From the NCBI GenBank assembly GCA_903842065.1, contig CAIMKZ010000098.1, forward strand, positions 124,001 through 188,000: 64,000 nt of DNA. The letters are read 5' to 3'. The position numbers and the translations under genes were made by a program. Position 1 is the stretch's first letter; every line of letters starts with the position of its first letter. The DNA is from an uncultured Acidobacteriaceae bacterium. Lineage in GTDB: Bacteria > Acidobacteriota > Terriglobia > Terriglobales > Acidobacteriaceae. Below, piece after piece: positions 1-8,041 of this stretch. The notes under the pieces are model-generated. The model ran no database searches, had not been told where the DNA came from, and worked only from the letters and a program-made list of their open reading frames with translations.

Positions 1-318
1 ACCGTCGCAAGCTCTGGTGATCAGCGAAAGGGCCGCTCCTTTGGGGCTTCGCCCATACATCATCATGCCGAAGTTGTAGAGCGTCTTGGGTGGCGCCGGG
101 AACACAAAGTCGTAAAACGCAATCAGCGCCAGAAGAACTACCACGCCTCCAACCATGCGGAGCGCTAGACTCCAGCGACTATCCTCCGGTAAATCCGAAG
201 GCCTTGCTGTTGCTGGCCCATCCAACGGGGCTCTTCGCGACCTTTTGATTGCAAAAGCTAAAACAAAAGCAACAACGACCACAAAAGCTAATACAAAAAT
301 TTCGAGCAACGAAATCAT
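1..318 (-). CDS. Hypothetical membrane protein, C-terminus cut by window edge
   Basis: The reading frame is open from an ATG at 318 to the window edge, giving 106 residues without a stop, so the C-terminus lies outside. The protein starts MISLLEIFVLAFVVVVAFVL, a clear N-terminal membrane segment, followed by a basic, proline-rich stretch and a second hydrophobic segment at about residues 61-75 (MVGGVVVLLALIAFYDF). A CTGGAG ribosome binding site sits six bases before the ATG. No family is recognised. It lies downstream of the ankyrin gene on the same strand, in the low-GC left end of the window. Confidence 0.6.
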   Translation of the reverse strand, partial: MISLLEIFVLAFVVVVAFVLAFAIKRSRRAPLDGPATARPSDLPEDSRWSLALRMVGGVVVLLALIAFYDFVFPAPPKTLYNFGMMMYGRSPKGAALSLITRACDG

Positions 319-559
319 GGCATACTCCAGGAACTGTCAGACTCCGGGTGTCTCCCCAGCTGAGCCGCGTAAATACCCCTTTGATTTATCGCCCTTCGGA
401 TTGTACGGCGCAAAGGTATTCCGCCACGGCGCCGGCGTAGAACCTGGCCCCGATCCGAACCCTCTGGCGCACAGCGATCCCGCGTTTGAGAAATGCCTTT
501 CAGGATCATGCGAGTCGTTGAATGACGATGGCTGCATTGTTGCCCCCAATTGATTAGCG

Positions 560-2221
560 CTATCTGGCCGCACTCTTCGCCGTTAGCGTCGCCTGGATGC
601 GCATTTGCGCTTCCGCAGCGTCATCCGCCGAGGGTTTCGAGTCCAGATAGTAATTGAACATCGTGATTGCATCGTCGAATTTGCTGTGCATTTGGAGCGC
701 GACCCCTAGGTTGTAGTAGCCGTTTCCCCACCACGGCGCCAGATCGACCACCTTGTGCAACAGTTCGATAGGCGCATCGAGAGCATTCGGCGTCCTGGCC
801 TGCTGAAGCTGTTGCGAAGCCTGCACAAACAATTGCCTGGCAACCTCCGGCAGTGCGGGCGCCGCAGGCAGCGCCGTTCCTAATTGGATCACTCTTCGGC
901 GTAGCAATAGGCTCTGCGGATCGGAGGAAAGTGCACGCACGTAGGCCGTAAATTGTTCCTGATTGTCCTTCCACTGCGTCTGTTCGAGCTGCCGGTATTG
1001 CAGGTCTCCGCTCTGCAGCAGCTTGCCAACCTCCACATTGCCGGCGAGGGCCGCGTGTTGCAATGCGGCCAGACCCTTCTTATCCTTTACCCCGGGATCA
1101 GCTCCCCTTTTTAGCAGATACTTGACTATCTCGACTTGGATTTTGTCGATGGCGAACAGCAGAGGCGTGCGCCCCTGAGCGTCGCGCTGCTCAAGATTGG
1201 CCCCTTGGTCGGCCAGCAGTTGGACCATGGACATCTTTCCCATCTCAATGGCCAACGTCAGCGGCGTCATGGAGCCTTCCACTTTGACGTTGAAGTGGTA
1301 GCAGTCGATTGCGCCCTCGCGCATGGCATCGATGTTGGCGTGACGGGACAAGAGCAGTTTAACAAGCTCCGGCTGGTTGATCGCCACAGCCCATATAAGC
1401 GGCGTGACATTTTTGAGGGTCGTCGAGTAGTACCCTTCCGCTTTGAAGTCGCTGCTCAAATTGGCTTCGATATCGGCCCCGGCATCCAGTAGCAGCTTCA
1501 GTTGTTCTGGACTTCGTTCCGCGATGGCAGCGGCCAATTTATTGTTCAACTCCCGCTGAACGCCGAGAGCCGCAAAGCGTTCCTGAAGAAAGGCGGTCAT
1601 GTCGGCATGATTCTTGTTATACCCGGAAAAGACCAGGGCGTTCGCACCCTCATTATTTACCGCCTCCAGGTTGGCGCCATGGTTCAGCAGAAGCGTAGCC
1701 GTTTCTACCGGGCAGTTGCGTGCTGCCCACATCAGCGGCGTGCGATTGTAGTTATCTCGCGCCTCGACGTTGGCGCCTTTGCTGACCAATAGATTCACTG
1801 GAACAGGCTTGTTATTGGCCGCGGCAAATATAAGAGGCGTCAGCCCGTCATTATTCCTGACTTCAAGATTGGCCCCTCGAGTCAACAGGGCTCGGAGAAT
1901 CTCCAGATTGTCGCCAATGACCGCCCAGTGCAGGGCGGTGTTGCCGGCCACGTCGCTTTTTACCTCTGTGTCGGAGCCGGCATTCAGCAGAACCAAAACC
2001 ACATCGGCTTGTTCCGCCATGACGGCATGCTGGAGCGGCGTGTAGCCCTGGTCGTCTTTTGCATTGAGATCGGTGACCTGGGCCAGCAGCGATCGAACCG
2101 TGTCCACCTTTCCCGCATCGATTGCCGCGATCAGCTTATCTTTCAGGCTTTGGCTGGAGAGGGAAAGACTTCCGAAAAGAAGGATGGCAAGTATTGAATA
2201 GATTCGAGCGGCGCTCTTCAT
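560..2221 (-). CDS. Exported ankyrin-repeat protein with C-terminal TPR-like region
   Basis: The 553-residue protein begins MKSAARIYSILAILLFGSLS, a signal peptide; an upstream in-frame start exists, but this ATG follows a GGGGAG ribosome binding site and gives a proper signal sequence. About nine ankyrin units follow, with the TPLxxA and LLxxGAxxxxx signatures (for example GYTPLQHAV, GNTALHWAV, RTPLMWAARN, GRTPLLFAI) in two blocks split by a helical insert near residues 210-240. The last 90 residues contain a tetratricopeptide-like pair (YYNLGVALQMHSKFDDAITM). Ankyrin and TPR repeats bind proteins; the partner is unknown. Probably periplasmic. No operon partner is evident. Confidence 0.85.
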   Translation of the reverse strand: MKSAARIYSILAILLFGSLSLSSQSLKDKLIAAIDAGKVDTVRSLLAQVTDLNAKDDQGYTPLQHAVMAEQADVVLVLLNAGSDTEVKSDVAGNTALHWAVIGDNLEILRALLTRGANLEVRNNDGLTPLIFAAANNKPVPVNLLVSKGANVEARDNYNRTPLMWAARNCPVETATLLLNHGANLEAVNNEGANALVFSGYNKNHADMTAFLQERFAALGVQRELNNKLAAAIAERSPEQLKLLLDAGADIEANLSSDFKAEGYYSTTLKNVTPLIWAVAINQPELVKLLLSRHANIDAMREGAIDCYHFNVKVEGSMTPLTLAIEMGKMSMVQLLADQGANLEQRDAQGRTPLLFAIDKIQVEIVKYLLKRGADPGVKDKKGLAALQHAALAGNVEVGKLLQSGDLQYRQLEQTQWKDNQEQFTAYVRALSSDPQSLLLRRRVIQLGTALPAAPALPEVARQLFVQASQQLQQARTPNALDAPIELLHKVVDLAPWWGNGYYNLGVALQMHSKFDDAITMFNYYLDSKPSADDAAEAQMRIQATLTAKSAAR

Positions 2222-2654
2222 CGCTGGTTGATCTCCCCTGACAAACGCGTTCTCGTATGATCGAGACGCACCGCACGCCGCTGATTCCGCGGCCGAAGGG
2301 GACGCCTCTGCGGGCACCACAAAATGGAATACCCGTTACGAAAGCTCAAATTACAGCCTTCGCAATTTCGATTTTTCAGATCGTCATAACAATAAACGAT
2401 TGTAGCCGCCACCGCTCAGGCCTCAGCCTCGAAATTTGAACCTCGGTGCGCTCTTCGCCTCGTAGATTTACTTGACTCGCCGGCCCGGCGCTTCTCTACG
2501 AAATCTTTGGCGGAGTTGGCATTGTGCAGGGTTCGGACTTGAGCATGAGGAGAAGACCTGGCTCTTCCGGGAAAAGTAATCTCCCGAGGCAGTACCAAAG
2601 CCTGATTTGAGTTGTTCTTGGCCGGGCGCTTGTCAGAAACAGGCAGCTGTCCCG
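2222..2654. other. Gap with no recognised gene
   Basis: I see no supported gene in this stretch between two minus-strand genes. The bases around 2,330-2,405 are AT-rich and could hold the promoter of the ankyrin gene. The ORFs that cross the region have no ribosome binding site and no recognisable protein features. Confidence 0.4.
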
Positions 2655-3518
2655 CTACTGCAGCCTCTCCGGCTCCGACCAGGTCTTTGTCTCCGGGATG
2701 TAGCACCACTCGGTCGGCGTTCCGGCCTTCCGCCGCCCAATGTAGCTCCCATGCTCTCTGTCTGCCTGGCGGAACGATGCTACAGAGTCTTCCACTTTGA
2801 TTTCCTCCTCGGTGGGGAACCAGCCCTGAGGTTCCCATGGGAGGGTTCCGCTGGCGGAGGTGAACGAGCCGATAGGCGTCTTCAAGCTCCCGGCGCCTGC
2901 CGGAATCGGTCGGCCATTGTAGGTAAGCACACCCCGTTCGCCAGCCGATTTCGATCCCTTGGCCGATGTCCCCAACTCGTAGGTAAATACTGCGCTGCTC
3001 GTATCGGCCTGTTGCTGAGAGCCCGCCTCCTTAAGAAAACTTGCCATGAGGCTGCCGGGTTCGGCGATGTCCTTCAGTTCGGTTTCGGCATAGGCGTTCA
3101 GAGAGTGTGGATCGACCCAGACCTGCTGACTCGGAAGGTAGAGCCACGATCCAGGTGTGCCGCGCCGCCACCCACCCTTGTACCAGTGCGTCCCGGACTC
3201 CTGTCCGGCTTCGAAGTTCTGGCCCGACTTCGAAGACTTCGCCAAGCCGCTCGTTTTCTTCCAGCCGCTTACAGACCAGAGCTTGGCTTCGGCAACGAAC
3301 TCATACTCTCCGATCGGCGTCAAAATCTGCCCCACTTTGGCTGGAACCGGCTTCCCGTCGTAAGAGAGCGCTCCAATGAATCCCTCGCTGCGCGTCTCCC
3401 GGTTAGAAATCGTGCCGCTGTACCGCCACACATCAGCAAGGTCCTGGGCTGAGGAGGACGACCACGCCGCTACCAAAAAGATCAACCCGATCGCCGCCAG
3501 TGCTCGTCTGCAATTCAC
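2655..3518 (-). CDS. Secreted hypothetical protein with an internal duplication
   Basis: I chose the GTG at 3518 because AAAGGAAG lies just upstream and the product (287 residues) then starts MNCRRALAAIGLIFLVAAWS, a signal peptide; an ATG at 3542 is possible but lacks a ribosome binding site. The mature protein contains two related halves, at about residues 47-138 and 196-283. Each has a Y-(D/N)-G-(K/R)-P-(V/I)-P-A motif, a TPIG(E/S) motif, an aromatic stretch (SGWKKT or QGWFPT) and a GTPxxWxYxP motif. The aromatic, glycine-rich pattern suggests small beta domains. Family not recognised; function unknown. Confidence 0.75.
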   Translation of the reverse strand: MNCRRALAAIGLIFLVAAWSSSSAQDLADVWRYSGTISNRETRSEGFIGALSYDGKPVPAKVGQILTPIGEYEFVAEAKLWSVSGWKKTSGLAKSSKSGQNFEAGQESGTHWYKGGWRRGTPGSWLYLPSQQVWVDPHSLNAYAETELKDIAEPGSLMASFLKEAGSQQQADTSSAVFTYELGTSAKGSKSAGERGVLTYNGRPIPAGAGSLKTPIGSFTSASGTLPWEPQGWFPTEEEIKVEDSVASFRQADREHGSYIGRRKAGTPTEWCYIPETKTWSEPERLQ

Positions 3519-4047
3519 TGCGCTTCCTTTCTCTTGCCACATTTAATGTATCTCGCTGTTGGACCGGATTGGCAAAGCAGCTAAAACAGTGGATCGAGTG
3601 GCGCCCTAATACGTCCCGGCAAACGCCATTCCGTCCAGAAATCTTCAAAAGGCGTCTACGAGCGCCAAATCATCGATGCGCTCATCGACAACAGATCAGG
3701 AACGAAAAGTCAGCTAGCCTGTATCGCTCGAGTCGTCCACGGAACCGAGGACGATAGTCAATTTGTAGTATCAATCCTATGCGCTAAGTGAGCCCATTTT
3801 TAATAGCAGGCCGGATGCCCGGTAGAACCGAAAGTTGAAAGCTCTGCCAAGATTATCCTGAGAGAATCTCATTGGTAGAACTCCCTATCGGTAGGTCGTG
3901 GGAAATACCAGGAACGAGCGAATGCTGATCCTAATTGTCTAAAATGCGTGTACTTGTAGCGTACTCAAGATCCGCGATTCGTGCGTATTGACAGATTCAA
4001 GCATAAGGCAGTTTCAGTAACTTGTTTGCAATCACATATTGCAGAAA
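3519..4047. other. Low-GC gap left of the tRNA-like fragment
   Basis: No coding region is supported here. The sequence is clearly richer in A and T than the sulfur genes to its right, especially from 3,780 to 4,040, and carries no obvious repeat or RNA gene. ORFs across it are short and without start signals. Confidence 0.4.
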
Positions 4048-4070
4048 TTTAAGTCCCCCTCCGGGCACCA
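4048..4070 (+). other. tRNA 3'-end-like fragment, possible attachment-site remnant
   Basis: These 23 bases read like the T-loop, T-stem and acceptor 3' half of a tRNA ending in CCA: a TTTAAGT loop, CCCCC stem strand and TCCGGGC acceptor strand plus ACCA. The 5' partner strands (GGGGG and GCCCGGA) are missing in the preceding 90 bases, so this is not a working tRNA. tRNA 3' ends are common integration targets, and the fragment sits exactly between low-GC unknown genes and the broken TauE/SafE gene. The att role is inference. Confidence 0.4.
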
Positions 4071-4075
4071 TGGAT

Positions 4076-4216
4076 TTAGTGCTTTAGGCTTTGGCTTTTG
4101 GCCTCGGGCGCTGGCACACAGAGAAACAGAGCCAGCACCGGAACCGTGATCGTACCCGCGCCGACGCCGGTGAGGATGATATACAGCGCGATGAAGAACC
4201 CGATGAGGTAGCGCAC
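4076..4216 (-). pseudogene. Truncated TauE/SafE-type sulfite exporter (N-terminal stump)
   Basis: A GTG at 4216, two bases... overlapping the tail of the cysH ribosome-binding region (GGGAGG lies 10 bases upstream), opens a 46-residue frame. Its residues 1-36 match the start of TSUP family permeases: a first membrane helix (RYLIGFFIALYIILTGVGAG) and the family-typical TITVPVLALFLCVPAPEA, where exporters continue with further helices. Here the match stops at residue 36 and ten unrelated residues lead to a stop. Exporters of this family are about 120-260 residues long. It directly follows cysH, the usual place for a sulfite exporter, so it is probably a gene cut by recombination at about 4,105. 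Confidence 0.55.
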
Positions 4217-4219
4217 CTA

Positions 4220-4936
4220 TCAACCTCCCTGAACAGACGAGCTGGAAGACGCGGCCTGAATGTGAATGCCGCATTCTACTTTTTGCCCGGCCCAGCGGCC
4301 CGAACGTGGGTCGTTCGGATCGAGCGGTAGCGTAGTGCAGGGCTCGCAGCCGATCGAGGTATATCCGAGTTCGTAGAGCGGCAGGCGTTCGATGCCGAGC
4401 GACTCGCATGCGTACCAGACTTCGCGCGTCGTCCAATTCGCGAGAGGCGCGAGCTTGAGCACGGTCTTACCACCGGGCAATGCAAAGGGCGCAGACTCTT
4501 CAAGCACAGTGCGGCTGCGAGCCTGTTCGCGGCGCAGGCCGGTGAGCCAGAGGTCGTAGCCCGCAACGGCGCGGAAGAGCGGCTCCACCTTGCGCAGCTT
4601 GCAGCATTGGTCCGGCGCGGTGCGGAAGAGCTGGCCGTGTTCAGCCTCCTGCGCGGCAACGGTCTGCGCCGGTATCAGGTTGACAAGGTTCAGATTCCAC
4701 GCGGCTGCTATCTTGTCGCGATACTCCAGCGTTGCGGCAAAGTGATAGCCGGTGTCGAGAAACAGAATTGGCAGGCTTGGAGCGATCGCGATTGCAAGCC
4801 TGGTGAGGAGAACATCCTCGGCCTGAAAGCTGCACGTCAGGCAGGCGCTGCGGCTGCCGTCGAGAGTGGCGGCAAGAGCGGAACGAACCACTTCGATTTT
4901 TGCTTCAACTTCAGCGTGAATTGCGGCGATGCTCAT
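4220..4936 (-). CDS. cysH: Assimilatory APS (phosphoadenylyl/adenylyl-sulfate) reductase CysH
   Basis: This 238-residue protein reduces activated sulfate to sulfite in the cytoplasm. The PP-loop fold start is visible (TCSFQAEDVLLTRL, residues 34-47), with DTGYHF at 61-66 and the C-terminal ECGIH containing the catalytic Cys222. Cys111-Cys112 and Cys197-x-x-Cys200 are the four ligands of the [4Fe-4S] cluster that marks the APS-using branch; PAPS-using enzymes lack them. So APS is the likely substrate. It is the last intact gene of the cysD-cysN-cysH run, and its start codon meets the cysN stop. A truncated exporter gene follows. Confidence 0.93.
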   Translation of the reverse strand: MSIAAIHAEVEAKIEVVRSALAATLDGSRSACLTCSFQAEDVLLTRLAIAIAPSLPILFLDTGYHFAATLEYRDKIAAAWNLNLVNLIPAQTVAAQEAEHGQLFRTAPDQCCKLRKVEPLFRAVAGYDLWLTGLRREQARSRTVLEESAPFALPGGKTVLKLAPLANWTTREVWYACESLGIERLPLYELGYTSIGCEPCTTLPLDPNDPRSGRWAGQKVECGIHIQAASSSSSVQGG

Positions 4937-6660
4937 CAGAGTCCAGCCCTTTCGATTTGGTGAAGTATGCCAACTTCGCGCAGCAGGCGCAGTACAGCAG
5001 CCCGCGCGCCACCGGAGTTGCTCTCGTCCGCGACGATGCTCCGCCCGCCTGCCTCAGCAGTGAGAGGCTCATCGTGTGTAACGGTTGCCACGATGACAAG
5101 AAACCCTGAGGCGATGCCTGCACTCACTAGCGCATCGAGTAGTTGAGGATTTGCGGCAAAGTCGGCCGATGCGGCGTCAATGCGCTGCGTAACCGCGCCG
5201 GATGCGAAGAGCGACCGCTCGACAGTTTCGATCTCTAGTCGTGTCCCCCGCAGTCGGAGTACACCGCCCTGATGTCCCCAGCGCGAGGCGCGCTCTGTTG
5301 CCAACACCGGCCCTTCGACTTCAGAAGCAAGACCGTCTTCGTCCGAGGTGTCGGGAACCGAGGCGCGGATCATGCCTGCCGCCACAGTGCCGTTGGTAGT
5401 TGGATCGATGAGGATGAATGCGCCGGTCGAGCGGTTCCGGCTGTAGATATCGATCGCAATCGAACGCAGAAGGTCGATCGAGACCGTGCCGATCGCATTC
5501 ATCTCCAGCACGTCCGCAGGCCGATGTTCGAGCGACCCGAGATCGACGGCGTGATCCACATGCGATACAAAAGCGGGAACGGTGTGGCTGGTGTGCTTGA
5601 GCAGATAGCGCCGCTTTGAATCGAGCGGGCGCGCATCCATCCAGACAAGCGCGGCGCTCAACTGGCGGCTTACCTCGGGCTGTTGCTCTTCACCAACGAT
5701 CAAGTCTCCGCGGCTGATGTCGAGTTCGCGATCTAGAACCAGCGTGACTGAGAGCGGAGCCTGCGCCTCATCGAGGTCGCCATCGAAGGTGACGATCCGC
5801 TCGATGCGTGCACTGCGGCGCGAGGGCAGCACCACGATGCTGTCTCCGGCGCGCACCACACCCGATGCGATCTGCCCGGCAAAGCCGCGAAAGTCGCGAT
5901 TGGGCCGCAGAACGCGCTGCACCGGAAAGCGGAATGGCTCGGCTCCCGTTGTCAGCGTGGCAGGCAGCGACTCCAGCAGTTCGAGCAGCGAAGGGCCTTC
6001 GTACCACGGCATGGACGGGGAGCGATGAACGACGTTGTCGCCGGCCAGCGCGGAGACAGGAACGTAGCGCACTTCGACCGCGTTGCCCGTGTCGGCGGCG
6101 ATGTGGCTGAGAACCGCGGAGAAGTCTTCGACGATCGCCTCGAAACGCGAGCGATCGTAGCCCACCAGGTCCATCTTGTTCACCGCAACGATGACATGGC
6201 GCACGCCAAGAAGCGATGCGATGTAAGCATGACGCCGCGACTGGACCAGAACGCCCTTGCTCGCATCGACCAGCACAATGGCAGCATCCGCTGTGGATGC
6301 GCCGGTGGCCATGTTGCGCGTGTACTGCTCGTGGCCGGGCGTGTCGGCAATAATGAACTTGCGCCGCGGAGTGGAGAAGTAGCGATAGGCGACATCGATG
6401 GTGATGCCCTGCTCGCGCTCGGCGCGAAGGCCGTCGGTAAGCAGCGCGAAGTCGAGTTGGCCGGGCGCGGTAGTTCCCTTGCCCTCAATGGACTTCACCT
6501 GGTCTTCGTAGACCGATTGCGTGTCGTAAAGCAGGCGGCCGATGAGCGTGGACTTGCCGTCATCGACGCTGCCGGCTGTCGAGAACCGCAGCAGATCTTT
6601 GCTGCGCTCCTGCGCCAGGAACTCTTCAACTGAAAATTCTGCTTGAGCAAGAGCAGTCAT
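4936..6660 (-). CDS. cysN: Sulfate adenylyltransferase GTPase subunit CysN, with degenerate APS-kinase-like tail
   Basis: The 574-residue protein powers APS synthesis by CysD through GTP hydrolysis. The GTPase signatures are present: P-loop GSVDDGKST at about 30-38, DTPGHEQY at 106-113 and NKMD near 160. EF-Tu-like beta domains follow to about residue 436. The start is the ATG at 6660, which overlaps the cysD stop by one base. CysN alone is usually near 475 residues; here the last 138 residues resemble the APS kinase domain of CysNC fusions (VERSLFASG, LVSAGIASGFLVIVA), but the place of the GLSGAGKS P-loop reads VLRLRGTRLE. The kinase activity is therefore probably lost. Confidence 0.93.
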   Translation of the reverse strand: MTALAQAEFSVEEFLAQERSKDLLRFSTAGSVDDGKSTLIGRLLYDTQSVYEDQVKSIEGKGTTAPGQLDFALLTDGLRAEREQGITIDVAYRYFSTPRRKFIIADTPGHEQYTRNMATGASTADAAIVLVDASKGVLVQSRRHAYIASLLGVRHVIVAVNKMDLVGYDRSRFEAIVEDFSAVLSHIAADTGNAVEVRYVPVSALAGDNVVHRSPSMPWYEGPSLLELLESLPATLTTGAEPFRFPVQRVLRPNRDFRGFAGQIASGVVRAGDSIVVLPSRRSARIERIVTFDGDLDEAQAPLSVTLVLDRELDISRGDLIVGEEQQPEVSRQLSAALVWMDARPLDSKRRYLLKHTSHTVPAFVSHVDHAVDLGSLEHRPADVLEMNAIGTVSIDLLRSIAIDIYSRNRSTGAFILIDPTTNGTVAAGMIRASVPDTSDEDGLASEVEGPVLATERASRWGHQGGVLRLRGTRLEIETVERSLFASGAVTQRIDAASADFAANPQLLDALVSAGIASGFLVIVATVTHDEPLTAEAGGRSIVADESNSGGARAAVLRLLREVGILHQIERAGL

Positions 6661-7610
6661 TAGAAGTAACCCTCCCGCTTCTTCAACTCCATGGAGCCTT
6701 CCTGGTCGTGATCGATAGCGCGGTTGGCGCGCTCGCTGGTTTTGAACTGGATCAGCTCGGCGATGATCTTGGGCAGCGTATCTGCGTCGGAACGGATGGC
6801 GCCCGTGCAAGGGCTGCAACCGAGCGAGCGCAGACGGCACTTGATCATCTGCGGCTTTTCTCCGGGAAGCGCCACGTAGGACTGTTCAATCGGAATCAAT
6901 GCCTCGCCGCGAACAAACATCGGGCGCTCTTTGGCGTAGTAGAGATCGACGATGGGAATGTGCTCCTCGTGGATGTACTGCCAGACGTCCATCTCCGTCC
7001 AGTTGGAGAGAGGAAAGACCCGGATGCTTTCGCCGGGATGAACGCGTGCGTTGTAGAGGTTCCACAACTCCGGACGCTGGTTCTTCGGGTCCCACTGCCC
7101 GTTCGCATCGCGGAAGGAGTAGATGCGCTCCTTGGCGCGGGACTTCTCTTCATCGCGGCGCGCGCCGCCGAAGGCAGCGTCGAAGTTGAAGTGCTTGAGC
7201 GCATCGAGCAGCGCCTGCGTCTTGAGAGCCCCGCAGCAGCGCTTCGTGTCGAGAGCGACGGGATTCGTGCCTGCGGCGATGGCCGGCTCGTTGCGCCACA
7301 CCAGCAGTTCCACGCCCAACTGCTTTGCAATACTATCCCGGAATTCCAGCATCTCGGCAAACTTGAAGCCGGTATCGACATGCAGCAGCGGAAATGGTAT
7401 CGGCCCCGGATAAAAGGCCTTCTGCGCGAGGCGAAGCATGACCGAAGAGTCCTTGCCGATCGAGTAGAGCATCACCGGCCGCTCGAACTCTGAAGCGACC
7501 TCGCGCAAAATATGAATGCTCTCCGCCTCAAGCAGGCGCAGATGGCTGAGGCGTTCGCCAGATAGCGGGTGCGCGGCTGCGGCGGTTTGCAAGGAATCAA
7601 CGACAGTCAA
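6660..7610 (-). CDS. cysD: Sulfate adenylyltransferase small subunit CysD
   Basis: CysD (316 residues) forms APS from ATP and sulfate with CysN. It has the PP-loop [10 protein letters not shown] at about 49-58, [10 protein letters not shown], the [15 protein letters not shown] stretch and the conserved C-terminal part ending KKREGYF. The start is a TTG at 7610 preceded by GGGAGG five bases upstream, which fits the family start; no better ATG is present. It is the first gene of cysD-cysN-cysH. Its long 5' leader (from about 7,889) contains a cysteine-rich leader ORF and a hairpin, suggesting control by cysteine supply. Confidence 0.95.
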   Translation of the reverse strand: MTVVDSLQTAAAAHPLSGERLSHLRLLEAESIHILREVASEFERPVMLYSIGKDSSVMLRLAQKAFYPGPIPFPLLHVDTGFKFAEMLEFRDSIAKQLGVELLVWRNEPAIAAGTNPVALDTKRCCGALKTQALLDALKHFNFDAAFGGARRDEEKSRAKERIYSFRDANGQWDPKNQRPELWNLYNARVHPGESIRVFPLSNWTEMDVWQYIHEEHIPIVDLYYAKERPMFVRGEALIPIEQSYVALPGEKPQMIKCRLRSLGCSPCTGAIRSDADTLPKIIAELIQFKTSERANRAIDHDQEGSMELKKREGYF

Positions 7611-7683
7611 TTGGACCTCCCGGGTGAATTGAGCGACAGAAGCGACGGGACCGGATCAGCGGCAACAACAACAGGAAACAGGC

Positions 7684-7700
7684 GCGATCCCGACGATCGC
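7684..7700 (-). terminator. Possible attenuator hairpin in the cysD leader
   Basis: On the minus strand, GCGATC (7700-7695) pairs with GATCGC (7689-7684) around a five-base loop. It is followed by a T-rich run, TGTTTCCTGTTGTTGTTG, about 70 bases before cysD. The stem is only six base pairs and the T-run is interrupted, so termination would be weak. It lies between the leader ORF stop and cysD, where an attenuator would be expected. Confidence 0.35.
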
Positions 7701-7811
7701 CGGGGCAGTGGGGCGGACGGATTGGCTGAAGTCAGTCAAGGCTCGCTCGGTGCTGCTGGTTCGTTGTGGGGGAAATGCCGTTTTGGCTACGGCTTAAGAC
7801 GTTTGCGAGGG

Positions 7812-7889
7812 CTAGCGCAGACAACAACAGGGCATGCACACGCTGAAAGCGCGGCAACAGGCCATATTCTTGCGCAAGGGAAACGTCAT
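7812..7889 (-). CDS. Cysteine-rich leader peptide upstream of cysDNH
   Basis: A 25-codon ORF begins with an ATG at 7889 and ends with TAG at 7812. Residues 9-25 read MACCRAFSVCMPCCCLR: six cysteines, including a CC pair and a CCC run just before the stop. It has no ribosome binding site, but a -10-like box ends seven bases before the A of ATG, so the mRNA would start at the start codon. A cysteine-rich leader in front of sulfate-reduction genes is the expected layout for ribosome-mediated attenuation, known from polycysteine leaders in mycobacteria. The role here is inferred from position and sequence. Confidence 0.6.
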   Translation of the reverse strand: MTFPLRKNMACCRAFSVCMPCCCLR

Positions 7890-7895
7890 ATATGC

Positions 7896-7924
7896 ACAAT
7901 ATCATGCGCGCCTTTTGGACGCAA
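7896..7924 (-). promoter_or_regulatory. Candidate promoter of the cysDNH leader
   Basis: On the minus strand TTGCGT (7924-7919) and TATTGT (7901-7896) are spaced by exactly 17 bases. Three of six bases match the -35 consensus and four of six the -10. The predicted transcription start, seven bases after the -10 box, is the A of the leader ATG at 7889. Confidence 0.5.
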
Positions 7925-8006
7925 CCAGTCCAATTATTCCGCCGGGTAAACGCCTGCGCACACAACACTTAACGCCATCGCACAATCCAACACATGGGAT
8001 GCTTGC

Positions 8007-8035
8007 TTGACATTCAACTTCCTCGCCCATACGAT
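8007..8035 (+). promoter_or_regulatory. Strong sigma70-type promoter of the sulfite reductase leader
   Basis: TTGACA at 8007-8012 is a perfect -35 box and TACGAT at 8030-8035 a good -10 box; the spacer is 17 bases. The A of the leader ATG at 8042 is the seventh base after the -10 box, so a leaderless transcript is predicted. The geometry is identical to the minus-strand promoter at 7896-7924. Confidence 0.75.
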
Positions 8036-8041
8036 CCACTT

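Noticed and set aside
155-553. Plus-strand 132-residue ORF
   Set aside because: It runs antisense to the supported minus-strand membrane protein, has no ribosome binding site and no recognisable domain.
2416-2838. Minus-strand 140-residue ORF
   Set aside because: It overlaps the end of the duplicated secreted protein in another frame and its composition is Arg-rich shadow type.
3985-4070. A complete tRNA gene ending at 4070
   Set aside because: Only the 3' T-arm/acceptor part is present; no 5' acceptor strand, D arm or anticodon arm can be formed.
7732-7968. A 78-residue minus-strand ORF across the cysD leader
   Set aside because: It covers the leader ORF in another frame, has no start signal and shows no protein features.
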